From assembly GCA_019054805.1 (NCBI GenBank), contig JAHQIY010000017.1, positions 1,612,001 to 1,676,000 of the forward strand: 64,000 nucleotides of DNA. The letters run 5' to 3'. Source of the stretch: Brachionus manjavacas. Lineage: Eukaryota; Rotifera; Eurotatoria; Ploima; Brachionidae. A program made the position numbers and the translations under genes. Under the pieces are notes generated by a model. The model made no database searches and was not told where the DNA came from. It was given only the letters and a program-made list of their open reading frames with translations. Below are positions 21,316 through 33,228 of this stretch, in pieces. The first letter of the stretch is position 1. The number at the start of each line of letters is the position of its first letter.

Positions 21316-24300
21316 ATGCTCGGATTAGTCCTTTTTCTACTCGGTCTAATCCTCAATGTGAGTATTAGAGAATTTTAATTATAAGCTTGTTAAATGTAAA
21401 TAAGGGGCCGTGTTTAACATTGGAGGCCTGATTTGTGTCACTAGTGAAAATGGGTGGTTTTTGGCTGAAAGTTGTTTGACTTTTTAATTATATGTTTCCG
21501 ATTTGAGATTTTCTGTTTTCACTTGAAATTTGGCTTGTTTGACAATGTGTCCTGCAAATATTTGATCAATTTGGATAGGTGATTTTTATTTATCAATATT
21601 AATTAGTCTAATTGAAGCTTACTTCTTTTTTTGTTGAATTCGTTTTGTTCAAATTGTCAATCAAAATAGCTACGCACTCTAATTTGAAGTTATCATGCTA
21701 TTTTGTATGAAAAAAAGCGACAAAAGTATTTTTATTGAATTCGATTTTTTAATCGAATATCCAGAGCTGCTATGTCCTAGTTTTAAACCTTTTGAACATC
21801 ACATAGGTTAAATTAATCTTTAAGCTTTTTTCTTTAAAATAATTATTAATTTTTTTTGAAATTTTCATGCTTCTTTTCAGATTAAAATAGACAAAAACAG
21901 ATTACAAAATTACAAAGTGAGTTATAATTTGAATGTAAATTTCAAGCAGTTCAGCTTTTCTTTTTTTCGACTGTGCTGAATTTGATCGAACCTCTGTAAG
22001 AAAATTTTTTTAAATTAAAAATTTTTTTTTCCGGACTTTTGATGTAACCAAGTCTTTTAATATTAATGAGACAAATCCAAACTTGAAAAATTAATTTGAA
22101 AAATTAACTTGAAAATTAAATTCATTAATTTTTTTATCTGCAAAAGCTTTAATTTTTATAAATAACATTTGATGTTTAAAAATAACATCAAATTCGGCAA
22201 TGATAAAAAAAAGTAAATATAAATGAATAGAATTATAAAAAAAGTAAATAATTTATAGTAGATTGACCGCAGGATCCAGAAAAAAAATTGAAATTTTAAT
22301 TCAAGGACTCTTTCAGATAAAATTGCTTTATAATACGAAATATATTATTAACTAAAGGGACCTTTTTTCTTTTATATTTATTCATTTAATTCAAAAGTTA
22401 AGCATTAAAATTTTGAGTAAAATTAAAATTTCAATTTTGTTTCTAGATTTTGTAGACAACCCCCTATTAAATAATTTACTTTTTTATAATTTTATTCTTT
22501 AATATTTAATTTTTTTATCAAATATTTGAAGCTCTGGAGAAGGTTCTTTTTATTCATTTAGATACAAGTTGGTTTTAATAGCATCTCTAGTTTAGAATTG
22601 AAATTATTTATCTCTTTCAACTGCTTAATTAAAAAAATTAAAATTATTTGAAATAAGTTTAAATTATTAAAAAAATGAGTGAAAATAACAATAGAATTTA
22701 TGATATGTTGTTAAAAATTTGACTGCTTAAAAGTATTTTAGTTGTTTATTTCTTTATTCATGAGACGAATCTCTAATTGATAAAAATTAAACATCGCTCT
22801 GGGAAAAAAAATTAGGTGTAAAAGATATACCTTTAAAAAAAATTTAAAAAATTGGAAAGGGAAACTATAAATTAGCTTTCTTCATAATTTTAAAAATCAT
22901 AAAATTTTTAAAAATGCTTTAATTCGAGACTTATTGTTAACGTTTACTTTATTTTAGAAAAGCTTTTTGAGACCAAAAAAGTCCTCAAATTTGTTAATAG
23001 TGAATTTTATAATTTATTTACTTTCACATTTCCGAAAAGGTTTGTTTTTTTTTTTTAAATAAATTGAAAAAAATATTTTATTTATTTATTCAATATTGAA
23101 ATTTTCATTTTTGTTATATTTTTACGAGCTCATTTAGAGAAAAATATCAGAATTATTCATTTAAAATGAATAACTAATTGTCGCTTTTAAAATTAATTTT
23201 AATAAATCGAAATTTCTCAAATTTAGCAGACATAATGTTGAAAAAACAATATTATTTAAATGATATTTTCAGATTATTAATTGCTGTTGATGCTTAATAA
23301 ATTTACTTTGAAATGCCTGAAATTATATAAAGCATTTTCCGCCTTAGAGCTACTAGAAAATTAGCATTCTGATTTAAACGCATCGTTTAACCTTTTAAAA
23401 GTTTTATTAGACCATACTCAAAAAATTAAAAAACTTTAAAAAACAAAAAATACGGATACCATATTTTTTTATTTTCAAATCAATTTATTTTTTTATTTTT
23501 TTAATCGATATCTGAACCAGATTGAGGCAATTCAATTTTTCAACTTTATTAAAATCTTCAATTTCTTATTATAAAAAATAAATAATTGAAACAAAGGATT
23601 GAAGCATTAAAAGAAAGAAAAATTAAATATTCTCAAGTTTATTGATAGGATATTGAAATTATTGGGTTATAACAATGATAATAATAATTAAATGTAATAG
23701 ATAATTTAATTTTTTAGTATTTTATCATATTCTTGAAAAAAATATCATTTTGAAAATTGATTGAATATTTTTTTTGAAATAATTTGACATGAAATCAAGT
23801 ATAAAAGATGCCTGGTGTTTCAATTGCTAAGCATGAAAATGTTAAATTATTTTTGTTTTGAAAATTCAGATTCAAATTGATTTTATTAAAATTAATTGAA
23901 AAAAAATTTTTTTTAAAGACTAAAAAAGCAATGTAAATTCAATTATTATTACTTAGAAAAAACCTAAAACTAAAAAAATTCTATTGTGAAGCTAAACTTT
24001 CATAGCATAGCAATTCAAATTTAATTATGTAATTTCGAAACTAAACATTAATGCTTAAATGATATTTTAAAAGGTTAATTAAATCGGTAATCTCCTAAAA
24101 CAACTTAAAAAACATTATCACTGTAAACATTTGCTAAAAAGCACGCTTTGGTTATTTGTATCGAATTTCAAAAATTCATATCACTTGAAATTCAATATAT
24201 TCAACACGAAACATAATTAATTTTTTTTATCTTAACTTTTTAATCAGCACATCGATCACTCTTCTTGTTTTTCTCTATGTGAAATACTTAATCGTGATTT

Positions 24301-24344
24301 ACATAATATCCTGGGTTCCTGTCAGCATCGCAGCCAACTGTTAG
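21316..24344 (+). CDS. Probable secreted or membrane protein, first and last exons only
   Basis: Exon 21316-21357 encodes MLGLVLFLLGLILN, a good signal-peptide core, and ends exactly at GTGAGT. Exon 21881-21916 follows a ttcttttcag acceptor and encodes IKIDKNRLQNYK up to another GTGAGT. At 24248 an acceptor (ttaatcag) precedes a frame with a long hydrophobic stretch (SITLLVFLYVKYLIVIYIIS) and a stop at 24342, which would suit a C-terminal membrane anchor. Phases show that at least one middle exon is missing, and I could not find it, so linking the two ends is inference. It is the nearest plus-strand gene to the X-box cluster. Confidence 0.35.
21917..24247. other. Introns or intergenic DNA of the putative membrane-protein gene
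   Basis: Very AT-rich. A short candidate exon may lie at 21957-22009 (after gttcag, before GTAAGA), but its translation is uninformative. No other exon, repeat or RNA recognised. Confidence 0.3.
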
Positions 24345-24456
24345 CAAATTTTGCTTTGTGATTCGAAAATTTATCCAACTTATTAACTTTAATTATTAAG
24401 AAAAATCATAAAAACATTTTGAAATAAAATGTTGAATTTTTTTTCTCATTTATTTT

Positions 24457-25446
24457 TTAATAAAAAAACATATTTTTGAAAGTGATACGAAAATTTTTAT
24501 AGAAAAAAAAATAAATCACAAAATTAAATGTTATAGATAAATAGAATAGAAAATTTGTTATTGAATATAAACAAAAATTGGCGTATTTTATCATGAAGGG
24601 TAAATTGTAGACAAACATAAAGCCATGTCCAATTACGGTAAGAATTCCTGTAGTCAACACCATCATGGTAACATTCAGCTCAGTTTTGACAGCCCTATTC
24701 TTGGCAATCGATTTATTCTTCTTAAGAGTTAAATTCTCACTTTTATTATTACATCTATTAATCATTTTTCGCTTATTATCCATAGACTTTTTAATACTGA
24801 TCAAAGAAAGTACATTTAAAACTAAAATGATGAGAACACAAATTCCATTTTTGATAAAACTTTGGACAAAATCGATCTTTAAGGCCACTTCCGAGCTGCC
24901 CAGTGAGTTAAATATCAATATGTGGACATCAGCGGTCGAATTCGAGCCAGTGTGGCGGGTTGTTAAGGTTCTTTCAAAAATTTTATTCAGATAAAATATT
25001 AGACTAAAAACAAAGGCTATAGATAAATTAAATTTGTAGGAAGTTCGCTTGAACACTTTGAGTTTATTGGAAATGTGCTGATAGCGGTCAAAGGTAGCTC
25101 CGATTTCACAGCATATGGACAACAATTGGACCGCATAGCCTAAATAGATCACAAATATCCACAAAAATATGAGAAAAAATTGATTTTCATTTATTGAACA
25201 ATCTATGCAATCGTATATAATAAAGATTAGATTACGAAAATTGTAGTAGGCATCGAAAATGGATTTTATCATCAGGTACTTGAACATGTCACTTTTGGCA
25301 TTTTTGCTCGCTATTAGTTTGATAAAGACCAGTGTGCTGAGTACATTGAAGGCCAAGCCGATGGAATTGAGCAATTTATCGATGTAAATGTGATAGACTT
25401 TGTACATGGAATCACATACATCATTTTGTAATGTAATATTCGACAT
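24457..25446 (-). CDS. Rhodopsin-like GPCR, orphan
   Basis: Single-exon frame of 329 residues starting at ATG 25446 with MSNITLQND, which holds an N-glycosylation site. Seven hydrophobic segments are visible. A Cys/Ile-rich TM3 is followed by FDRYQHI, matching the class A E/DRY motif. The third intracellular loop is short and basic (about residues 218-255). TM7 ends in NFVIYFFFYKNFR, a relaxed form of N/DPxxY with helix 8. The C-terminus is unusually short, ending right after helix 8. Ligand unknown. Related in type, but clearly not a recent duplicate, to the receptor pair at 41.7 and 45.5 kb. Confidence 0.78.
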   Translation of the reverse strand: MSNITLQNDVCDSMYKVYHIYIDKLLNSIGLAFNVLSTLVFIKLIASKNAKSDMFKYLMIKSIFDAYYNFRNLIFIIYDCIDCSINENQFFLIFLWIFVIYLGYAVQLLSICCEIGATFDRYQHISNKLKVFKRTSYKFNLSIAFVFSLIFYLNKIFERTLTTRHTGSNSTADVHILIFNSLGSSEVALKIDFVQSFIKNGICVLIILVLNVLSLISIKKSMDNKRKMINRCNNKSENLTLKKNKSIAKNRAVKTELNVTMMVLTTGILTVIGHGFMFVYNLPFMIKYANFCLYSITNFLFYLSITFNFVIYFFFYKNFRITFKNMFFY

Positions 25447-27895
25447 GGCTTGTTAGATCAGTTAAACAAAATTTGATTTAACTAAACATTATTTCTAAAT
25501 TTTTGTTATGATTTATTACAGCATTATTATTAATTTTTTATGTTTGTTAATTAAGGGAAAAAAAGTTCGATTTAAAAATGCAAATATTAATCTTAGGAAT
25601 CAAGGTTCTTGGATTGATAATTAAAAAAGAAAAAAGAAAAACTCGACTAAAAGCTTGAATGTTAACATATCGATTTTGTCTAAAGGCGAATAAAGATAAA
25701 TGTTTAAAAGGATTCTTAAAAGTATATTAATCTTGCTTTTGAAGTACTTTATACTGCTTCAAATTTTTCAATTCTCGAGTAAATTTACTCCGGATTATTT
25801 AAAAAAAAATAATGTCAACATGTGATTGCTGCTAGACAATCTCATGACTGAAAATATAATTTTCGTACTAAATATGTTTAATCAAATTTTATTTGTGGGA
25901 AATGTTTTCGCATTTTGGTTTTAAATTAAATTAGCTTGATAATTTACGTAAACTTTGTAGAGAAATTTCAGAAGATTCTCTTTTTTATTTTAGAAAATAA
26001 ACCCCCTAACATATGATCAGGTAATTTAATAAAAAATCCATCATCTAACTTACAGTTGTCTGTCGTTTGTTGAAATAAAGTTAGTTAAATACCAAGGGTT
26101 CTTTGAATAAATATTTAAAAATAACAGTTGAAATTCTATTTTGCTTTTTGTTTTTTAAAAATGCTAATTAAAAAAAAATTCAAATTAATTTTAACTAAAA
26201 AAAAAATAATGAATTTTTTTCTTAATTCTTTTTTTCTTTTTCAATTGAGTTAAAGGTAAATCTTGATATCTTTTTACAAAGAAACTCGATTGCTAATCAA
26301 CTCGAAAAAATAAATTTGCTCTACTTGAAATTAAGCTATGATGAATATGATGTTCTTAAGAAAAATAAAATTTTTCATTTTTTTTTAATTTTTTTGAATT
26401 AAACTAAGTCACTTGAAAAAGACTTTATAATCCTATGTTTTTTTAATATATATTTTTAAGCGCAATTTAGAATGAAAGAATTTTACTAAATGTGACTAGT
26501 GTATCAGACGAGATTTCTAAAGCTAAATTGAAATTTTCCTTAATTTTTAAATTTAGCATCTTAATAAAATTTGTTGAAAATTTGAAATTTGAAATTTTTT
26601 TAATTCATATAAAATTTTAAAATTATATTTTTTATAATCTCGATTGTTTAATGAAATTGGTAAATTGTGTGATGCATTGATAACTTTTTTGGCACTCTTA
26701 TTTAGTTACATATTACATATTTACATTTATTCCCTCCGAAAAGAATTAAATAAAATTTAATAATATGAGACACAAAATATATTCTAATCAGCTATAAATT
26801 AATGAAATGATTCAATTTTTACTGCTTTTTTATTTAATTAAAAAAAATGTTGTTTTATATAATTAAAAGTTTAAGACCAAGGTCAAAAAATCGAAGATAT
26901 TTTTGGGATTGATATTTTATTTATTTTTTATCTCTTAATTAATAGGAGTTAGAAAAATTTTTTCCAAAATATTCTTATTCAAAAATTATAGAAAATAAAT
27001 TCTTAAATGTAATGAGATGGTCTGATACAAGATGCCAAAATGATGGTCATTTAAGATAATTAACACAAGATACAATAAAGTATTTTTCTAAATTACAATT
27101 TTAGGGAAAAAAAATTTTTTCTGTCAAATGTTAAAATTTAACTTCACGTTTATTTAAAATTTTTAATTTGAAAAATTACAGGCTCCTTATGAGTTAACTA
27201 ATCCTTGCTAAAAATAAAAAAATTGAGGAGTAAGTATTATCTGGTTAAGTTAGATTAGTAAAAATCCGATCATAGGGATGCAAAGGAAATATTTTAAAGG
27301 ATTTTCAATCAATTAACAAAAAAAATGGTTTAAGTAACACGAATTTAAAAAGAAAAATATTAATCAATTTTTCTCAATTTTAAAATTTTAAGGCTAATAA
27401 TTTGATTGCGAAAATCCAGCACATAATTATTTCAAAATTTTCTAAATTGATGCTGAAAACAATTTAAATAGAAATTTACAGGAAATTAGAGCTGATAATT
27501 AGTTGATAACATTTTTCAAAAACATTTAAAAATTACTTTTTATTACATAAATCAAAGTAGATTTTGTTTTAATTGTAAATAATCGAACAAGTTTATTTTA
27601 AATATAATTTGGTCATAAAATTAAAAAAAAATAAGAAAAAGCCTTTTTAGAATTAAAGAAAACCGGCGACCAAATGCACAAAATAAAGGAAAAATAACGC
27701 TTAAATATTAACTCTATTAATAAAGAAAAACTGAAAAAAAAATTTTTTTTAATCATTAAATCAGTGAATCCGCTTTTACTCTAATCTCACGGCCATTGAC
27801 AATTATTTACATATAATTTTAAAATTTTTTAAGACTCCCAACAACGCTTTGAAATTCAATCTTTAAAAAAATGAAATTTTAACTTGAATTTTTTT
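25447..27895. other. Gene-poor AT-rich region
   Basis: About 2.4 kb between two minus-strand genes. I see no reading frame with recognisable content, no tRNA and no clear repeat. Regulatory DNA for the GPCR or 3' sequence of the homeobox gene may lie here, but nothing specific can be named. Confidence 0.4.
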
Positions 27896-28801
27896 CTAGG
27901 ATTGGCTTTTCTCTAAAGATCTTTTAGAACGTGCTCTTCTATTCTGAAACCATACCGTAACTGTGTGAAAGCTTACACCGAGCTCATTAGAAATACGGTC
28001 TATTTGCACGCCACTTGGATATTTTTCTGCATGAAATTCTCTTTCAAGAAATTCAATCTACCAATCTTCTAATTAGAAAAAATTTGAAATTAAAATAAAT
28101 TTTTCAAATTACTTGGGATTGTTTGAAGCGATGACGGTTCGAGTATTTGTAATTTTTTCGGGGTGTCACAGCTTCTTGGATACTTTTTTTCTTCATTTTC
28201 AGCTTTATAGGTGATCGAGATGCTGGAAGTCTATGATCACTCTTGGCAAAAATCGGACCACTGAAGCATGGCTTTTCCTCCTCGACAACCGTTTTGTCAT
28301 CGTCCAGAAAATCGATTAAAGAACTTTGGCTGAAGTATAAATTTTCATTGATTATGCTTTCCTTAATCGGAGTCTTTTTTAAATCGTCATGATTGAAAAA
28401 AATTTTCTTTTCAGTTGGACATTTTGATTCTGTTTCGCTTGACAAAACACCCAGACTTGTTTCACTCTCTCCGTAGCACGATGTGGTGCAGTTGGAGCCT
28501 TCTTCTACCAGAGTGTAATAATGGGAAGTTCTGCTTGAAGAAAACTCTTCTTCCAGTTCTTTTTCTATTTCAAGGTGATGAAAATAATAAATATATTAAT
28601 TTAATGGCATTAACAGATAAATTTACCATGGTTGTATTGAAGCAGAAAATTATCAAAAAAATTTTCTTTGTATCCAAAAAATTGATCATAAGTGTCCTCT
28701 TGGGTGACAGGATTCCGATCAAATGGACTGCTTGTATTCAAGCCATAATAATCAGGGGAGTACAAGTTTTGATTGTAGCTTGATGAAGGATATGAAAGCA
28801 T
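27896..28801 (-). CDS. Divergent homeobox transcription factor (3 exons)
   Basis: Exons 28801-28627, 28564-28113 and 28057-27896 join in phase to about 262 aa, with introns of 63 and 55 bp. The start is ATG 28801 (MLSYPSSSYNQ). The N-terminus is Tyr/Ser/Asn-rich, then acidic. The homeodomain occupies residues about 198-257 with no insertions. Landmark positions are R5, F8, L16, F20, W48, F49, Q50, N51 and R53 within VWFQNRRARSKR. The intron falls between homeodomain positions 12 and 13. Helix 1-2 residues (EFHAEKYPSGVQIDRISNEL) are unusual, so I cannot assign a class; Q50 and YPS suggest a paired-like or other non-Hox ANTP-relative type. Expected to be a sequence-specific DNA-binding nuclear protein. 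It ends only six residues after the homeodomain. Confidence 0.85.
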
Positions 28802-29890
28802 TTTTTTAAACTTGGTCAACTAAAGTTCTGTCTACTTAAAGAAGAAGTTTTAAGTTATTTTTCAAGGGAGGGGGAATGAGGTTTTTTTTTAAAAAGATCG
28901 AGATTTGGATTTACATCTTACACTATTTGTTTCATCAACATTCGAAAACATGAGAAAATGACTGACTCATTTGCGCCAAAATTATAGCGATATGCATCAG
29001 TTTAAAAATTATAGACTGCGATATTAAAAACCCAAGACAAAATTTTGTTCTGTGCTTTTTAAATTTAAATTTTTAAATTTTAATTGGCCAAATTCTTATA
29101 CTGACAAAATTCAAAATTAATAATAGTTTATTAAAAAAAATGATACAGAAAATTACTCATCTATGAGGATAATCTAAAAACTTCAATAATTTGATCATTG
29201 AACAAAAAATAAAAAGAAAACAAAATTTTAATTTGTAAGATAATAACTGAGAAGTTTGTTAGATGCTGACTGATGATATATAATTTTATTATTTATTAAA
29301 GGCCTATTAAAACCATGTACACAATTGTGGGGTTGTGAAGTTTGTTTCAATTCATAAAATCTTGAATAACTTTTTTACTAAAAGAGATAAAATTGGTTCT
29401 GTTAAGTGCTTAATTTTAAGCAAATCTGCTTAATTCAATAAAATCAGTCTGCAAAAAACTCTGCAATTTACTGCACTTTGCACGCCATTAAAAAGCATTC
29501 TAATCAGTTGTGAAGATAATGATCAATTTTTGATGCTCAAAATGATCAAATCAATTTTTAATTATTAAATAAATTATTATTATTTAAAATAATAAGTGCA
29601 GAGGTACATTTTGGATTTAACATACTTTGTCAAATGTAAAGGCAAACTATGCAAAAGTCTGCAAAATATCACTTAAAGTTTCATCATTTAGATGGTGTGC
29701 GCTTTGCTACGTGCATTTTGATATTGAAGAGTCTACCTTTTTATTTAACATAGTATTTAAAATCCAAAAATTTTCCTCTGCATTAATTCTATTTATTTTA
29801 TTTTATTTAATTCGAGTAAAAACACCAAAAGGCGACGTTGATAAAAATTGATAAAAAAATGTTCAAAATTTACATTTAGAAAAATAAAAA
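28802..29890. other. Upstream region of the homeobox gene
   Basis: AT-rich. A 74-codon plus-strand frame at 29627-29851 has no recognisable content. Likely contains the homeobox gene promoter. No repeats recognised. Confidence 0.35.
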
Positions 29891-30545
29891 TAAAAAGGTT
29901 AAACCACCAATAAGTAAGTCATTATTGGTTTTTCTTCATCTTTTCTGGCAGAGCTCTTTGAATGTCTTGGCAGTCCAAACATACGTTCAAGAATGTTTGA
30001 TTCAATGACTTGTATCTTCTTTATTTCTGTCTGATTAATGGCTAGAGCATTCAGTCCATAAAGGGGCACTGGACTTACGTACGTTTGGTACAATTGAGCC
30101 TTTATATTATAGTCTAGGCCGGAGCTAATGAAATTAACCTTTAGCTTAAGCGCTGCCATGTTTGATGCAGTTTGTTTGCATTTGATGTGGATGTGGTTTG
30201 TCATCATCTTGTTAAAGGAGACTCTTAGGAACTTCATTTGATCTACTCTTGTAAGTTGGCGCCTTTCCATTCTTAAACAGTGCCTTTTTTTTGAGTTTGA
30301 GCCAAAGATCATGATTACAGTTTTTTCTGGATTAAACTTGATTTGCGCAAGACGACCAAATTCCTCAGTCTTATCAATAAGCTTTTGAAGTCCTGCCTCA
30401 GTGTCGCTTATTAAGATGATGTCATCGGCCTAAAAAAAGATGTCAACTCGAACCGATCCGACTTTAACTCCTTCATGCAATTTTTTAATTTATGGGACTA
30501 AGTCTTCAGCACATATTGAGAAAAGTCCTGTGTTCTTTTGACAAT
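29890..30545 (-). mobile_element. Broken LINE fragment (RT catalytic box to C-terminus)
   Basis: Minus-strand translation from 30545 gives GLFSICAEDLVP and then ADDIILISDTEAGLQ at about 30430-30385, the RT motif C. QIKFNPEKTVIMIFGS follows, then a frame at 30312-29899 with YVSPVPLYGLNALAINQ and QVIESNILERMFGLPRHS. That order is typical of a CR1-like or related non-LTR RT. Stops in place of conserved residues (for example just before ADD, near 30430, and near 30490) show it is dead. The 5' part is missing. Confidence 0.8.
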
Positions 30546-30977
30546 TAGATTTTGTCTAGTATTCATTTCGTTCTGTAATGTTATATAAATCTTTAGTCGG
30601 ATCAATTTTAGACTTTTCTTTTCCATGCTTGAATTCATTTTCAGAAAATAATATCAGAAAACTACAAGCAATTCAGAATACAGTAGTCAGATCTTTTTTT
30701 CAAGTTAAAATATGATACTGAATCATGAGGCTTTTAATAAACTTAAATTACTAACATTCTCGAATCGGCTTTTTGAGTTGAGTGAGAGATATGTCGGGAC
30801 AGGACTGAGTCATTCTATTCCATGGGTTGTCAGACTGGTGGAGGAATACAAAGAAGGTTTCGAATCAAGATATATTTAATACCAAGCTCTATTGTGTAAT
30901 TGCTACCTTACTTTTTTCTCTTTTTTTCCTGAAACTTCAACTATGTAAACATGTGTCATTTGTAAAAAAAACCCTAT
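30546..30977. other. Intergenic DNA, possible LINE remnants
   Basis: Plus-strand bits such as GFESRYI and VGTGLSHSIPWVV are visible near 30780-30870 but are too short to assign. The GC content is mildly raised, as in nearby mobile DNA. Confidence 0.3.
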
Positions 30978-31378
30978 TAAATAGCAGTGATCTGATTATA
31001 GGATCTATGGTAAATTTACGTAATTTTACTCAAAAGTACGTGAAAAATTATAATTTTACTATTTTTTACGTAAAACAAGAATTGTAAAAAATGGTAAATT
31101 AACAATTTTATCAATTTTACGCTAAATTATGTTAAATACAAAATGTCAAAAAAATCTCAAATTGCAGTTTTTAATAAAATTTTCTTAAAAAAAACGATTT
31201 TAACTTCTGATTTTTTTTTTAATTTAATTTTTTCCCTTTTTTTACGTGAAAATTTTACAGGTAAATTTTGGTAAAATATGGTAAAAAATCAAAAAAATCT
31301 AAAAAACAATAAAATTTATAACTTTTGATCTATCAATGCATTGACCATGGATCCTATTATCAAATCACTACTGTATGT
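30978..31378. mobile_element. Non-coding foldback/MITE-like element with ~30-bp TIRs
   Basis: The left end (about 30983-31012) and the reverse complement of the right end (about 31345-31376) share the consensus AGTGATYTGATWATAGGATC plus YATGGT. The inside is AT-rich, with many GTAAAATTT and TTTACGTAA-type words. No target-site duplication could be fixed with confidence. Its interior resembles the repeats at 56948-57240 and 61965-62085. Confidence 0.55.
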
Positions 31379-31977
31379 ATTTTAACATTTCATTTTATTT
31401 TAGCTTATTTACTTTATTTTCGAAAATAAATAATTTTTTTAAATTACAAAGTTTTAAATATTAAAACTCGTAGATTTTAAAATAAAAATTAAAATATAAA
31501 CTTGAATATTCGTTTGTTAGCATTAACCATTTTCCACCTAATCCGTGTTATTAAAAAAATTATCAATGCATTACAATAAGATTGATAAAAATAAAATTTT
31601 AAAAGGATTTTTAACTTGAGCTTCTAAAGTTTTTATTTTTAACTGGTTAAAAATAAAAACTTACAACAAAAAGATGTCTTTTTTTTATTATTTAATTTCG
31701 CAGTTACTGCAGGACTAAAACTTGATTAATTTAAGATTTTGAAAATTTTAAGTAATAAAAATTAAATGGGACAAATTGAATAATAAGATTAATTAAAAAA
31801 ATTATCAAACTCGATTAAGTAACATTTTAAAAAAATGAACTCAAATTAAAATAAAAAATCATCATACACATAAATGTTTTTGGATGAAGTTTCAAAATTT
31901 TCAAATTATAATAATTAATTTTTTTTAATTTGTATCATAAAATAAAGTTTGTTTTTATTCTCAGAAACTCGTAGAAC
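31379..31977. other. Upstream region of the lipid phosphatase gene
   Basis: AT-rich with no frame. It ends in a splice-acceptor-like ttttattctcag at about 31953-31964, just before the ATG at 31978, so a 5' UTR intron or trans-splicing is possible. Confidence 0.35.
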
Positions 31978-32916
31978 ATGGACCCGATACACATAAACAA
32001 GATTCTTTATGACATTGTCTTGTTGGCCATAATGTTTGTGGCGTTTATTTTATTCAAGTACGTGGTGGTTCCGTTCCAAACAGGCTTTTACTGCGATGAC
32101 TACAGTATAAACATGGAATTTAAAGAGTCGACAGTAAGCAACTCAGTATTAATAGTCCTTATTCTGCCAGTGCCATTTTTGTTCATGATAATCACGGAAA
32201 TTTTTCGCACTGCCTACATGAAATTCAAGCATTCTAAATTATCATTACACAACAAATACAGAATAATAATTAAAAAAAATAGAATAATTCATTTAAATGA
32301 ACAACTTGGAAATTTACTGATAAATTTTGGGGCTTACTCATTCGGACTTTTGTGCAATTTGATTATTACTTTGATTGGCAAAAAAACCATTGGAAGATTG
32401 AGACCAAATTTTTTGTCAGTATGCAAGCCATCAGTTAATCCGTACAAAGAATTCTGTAATATTTATGTGACTGGTAGAACCTTTTTAATCCCAGGAGTCC
32501 ATTTTAAGTGCTCAGAAACCGATGTGGACAAAATAAATGAGTCCAGGAAATCGTTTCCGTCGGGACACTCGTCATCTTCATTTTATGCCATGATATTTTT
32601 GATTCTGTATGTGCACAAATTTTGGAACAAGCGAAATTTGGGATTTGTTCCGCAATTTTTTCAATTTGTTATGTTCACCACTGCATGGTTTGTAGCGCTG
32701 TCACGTGTCACCGATAACAAGCATCATCCCACGGATGTTCTCGCAGGAAGCATTCTCGGGACTTTGATTGCTAGTTTTACATTTTATTATCTAAATCTAT
32801 TCTATAGGCGATACAATTTTAGGCTTAAATATGATGCTTCTAATGATGATGTTAAAAAAATTGATCTTGTCGAGTCCAGTAATCTAAGAAACTCAAATGG
32901 TATTAAACAGGTCTGA
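31978..32916 (+). CDS. Lipid phosphate phosphatase (PAP2 family, PLPP1-3-like)
   Basis: Single-exon frame of 312 residues. All three PAP2 catalytic motifs are intact: KKTIGRLRP at residues 135-143 (C1), PSGH at 194-197 (C2), and SRVTDNKHHPTD at 242-253 (C3, with S242, R243, H249 and D253). Six hydrophobic segments surround them, and the Cys-containing loop before C2 matches animal LPPs. Members hydrolyse phosphatidate, lysophosphatidate, sphingosine-1-phosphate and related lipids at the plasma membrane or ER lumen face. The length and TM layout fit the PLPP1/2/3 group. No odd features. A poly-A-type AATAAA is present near 33001. Confidence 0.92.
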   Translation: MDPIHINKILYDIVLLAIMFVAFILFKYVVVPFQTGFYCDDYSINMEFKESTVSNSVLIVLILPVPFLFMIITEIFRTAYMKFKHSKLSLHNKYRIIIKKNRIIHLNEQLGNLLINFGAYSFGLLCNLIITLIGKKTIGRLRPNFLSVCKPSVNPYKEFCNIYVTGRTFLIPGVHFKCSETDVDKINESRKSFPSGHSSSSFYAMIFLILYVHKFWNKRNLGFVPQFFQFVMFTTAWFVALSRVTDNKHHPTDVLAGSILGTLIASFTFYYLNLFYRRYNFRLKYDASNDDVKKIDLVESSNLRNSNGIKQV

Positions 32917-33228
32917 TTTTTACAGATTTAAAACAAATGGAATTATTAGGTTTTGAGATATATAGTTAATTAAGCAATCAAATTAAAAGTTTTTTTTTGT
33001 TAATAAATCTTTACCTAAAAATATCTTAATTTATAATGTTTTTTTTATTCAATGTTTAGTTAAAAAATCTATTAAATTATTGTTTTTTTAATCGGGTTCT
33101 ACTAAAACACTGACCCCCCTAATGACCCCCATTTTCCTTGAAGAGAATTTAACGTCGTATAAAATTGGGGGTCAGTAGGTGGGTCAGGTTTTTAAAAATT
33201 TTAAAATATTCAATTTTCACAAAAAATA
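32917..33228. other. 3' flank of the PAP2 gene with a short GC-rich hairpin
   Basis: AT-rich except for an inverted repeat at 33110-33187. Left arm CTGACCCCCCTAATGACCCC pairs with the right arm ending GGTGGGTCAG, with about 25 nt of loop. It may be a tiny MITE. Confidence 0.5.
33110..33187. repeat. 78-bp inverted repeat (CTGACCC...GGGTCAG)
   Basis: Arms 33110-33135 and 33160-33187 are complementary with few mismatches. The rest of the neighbourhood is A/T-rich, so the run of C/G stands out. No target duplication seen. Confidence 0.6.

Noticed and set aside
24665-24994. 109-codon plus-strand frame in GPCR gene
   Set aside because: Antisense of the GPCR coding region.
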